64,000 nt of DNA from Candidatus Cloacimonadota bacterium (GTDB taxonomy: Bacteria; Muiribacteriota; UBA6191). Shown in pieces: positions 63,952 through 64,000 of the stretch (the first letter of the stretch is position 1; each line of letters opens with the position of its first letter). Made by a program: the position numbers and the translations under genes. A model generated the notes under the pieces. It was not told the origin of the DNA, ran no database searches, and saw nothing but the letters and a program-made list of their open reading frames with translations. The stretch lies in NCBI GenBank assembly GCA_023954715.1, contig JAGSHD010000003.1, positions 293,059-357,058 of the forward strand, given 5' to 3'.

Positions 63952-64000
63952 TTAACATAATTTCCAGTGTGCAAATAGATTTGGTTTAGCTTTCTTCATA
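63952..64000 (-). CDS. Group II intron reverse transcriptase/maturase, C-terminal end
   Basis: The last codons on the minus strand read KKAKPNLFAHWKLC and stop at TAA 63952-63954. The NLFAHW ending is typical of the C-terminus of group II intron-encoded proteins, which combine reverse transcriptase, maturase and sometimes endonuclease activity. The stop is 16 bases upstream of domain V on the transcript. The rest of the gene is outside the window. Confidence 0.75.
   Translation of the reverse strand, partial: MKKAKPNLFAHWKLC

Larger units (their letters stand above)
63862..64000 (-). mobile_element. Group II intron, 3' end (continues beyond window)
   Basis: Read on the minus strand, the window ends with the end of the intron-encoded reverse transcriptase gene, then domain V, domain VI and the 3' splice site. 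The last intron bases are CTACTCGAC, fitting the 3'-terminal AY rule and placing the junction at about 63862. The 5' part, domains I-III and most of the open reading frame lie to the right of the window. Confidence 0.87.

Noticed and set aside
1..64000. CRISPR arrays, tRNA or rRNA genes, known riboswitches
   Set aside because: No regularly spaced identical repeats and no cloverleaf or rRNA sequence noticed in any gap; a tRNAscan or Rfam search would settle it.

Overview
The window is AT-rich DNA, clearly below 50% GC throughout, from a Gram-negative bacterium. Most genes have Shine-Dalgarno-led ATG, GTG or TTG starts, many are translationally coupled, and many products carry signal peptides or lie in an envelope with a periplasm. 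Many products resemble proteobacterial accessory enzymes (YghU, YqhC/YqhD, YbgA/PhrB, a Blc-type lipocalin, Bcr/CflA, BCCT, ClpB, RecQ). Nothing fixes the phylum: there is no rRNA or tRNA and no ribosomal operon. Betaine-type and sodium-coupled transporters fit a saline or marine habitat, but that is inference.

Layout. 1-1 kb: the 5' part of an unrecognised gene. 1.2-9 kb: prephenate dehydratase on +, facing a minus-strand operon of a thioredoxin-reductase-like flavoprotein, two large membrane-bound class III nucleotide cyclases and a free-standing chorismate mutase. 9-20.6 kb: housekeeping and stress genes (RecQ, MATE exporter, two HAD phosphatases, YghU, Sel1/TPR protein, VOC, GNAT, Bcr/CflA). 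20.6-32 kb: osmotic and light-stress genes (BCCT, lipocalin, SulP, YbgA-like, photolyase, Nudix, ClpB). 32-56 kb: an accessory stretch of short genes on both strands. It includes CidA/CidB, deaminase, P-loop kinases, SUKH, ADP-ribosylglycohydrolase, APH(6)-like kinase, YqhC/YqhD, RidA, an M14-like protein, GFA proteins, a secreted beta-helix protein, NADAR-like and DUF2185 proteins, plus several unknowns. 56.9-64 kb: a mobile, repeat-rich end. It has diverged short repeats, a foreign-looking sodium symporter with a cut-off partner gene, an IS110 remnant, an IS91-family element with its own tyrosine recombinase, integron attC-like arms, and the 3' end of a group II intron running off the right edge.

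The standout is the cyclase pair at 2430-7947. The two proteins share the same layout (periplasmic domain, two membrane helices, second periplasmic domain, membrane helix, HAMP, cyclase domain), and their active-site residues are complementary. The downstream protein keeps both metal-binding Asp residues but has lost the Lys, Thr/Asp, Asn and Arg. The upstream protein keeps Lys, Thr, Asn and Arg but has lost both Asp residues. This is the division of labour between C1 and C2 of mammalian adenylyl cyclases, and it predicts an obligate heterodimer with one active site, made from two overlapping bacterial receptor genes and encoded directly downstream of a redox flavoprotein.
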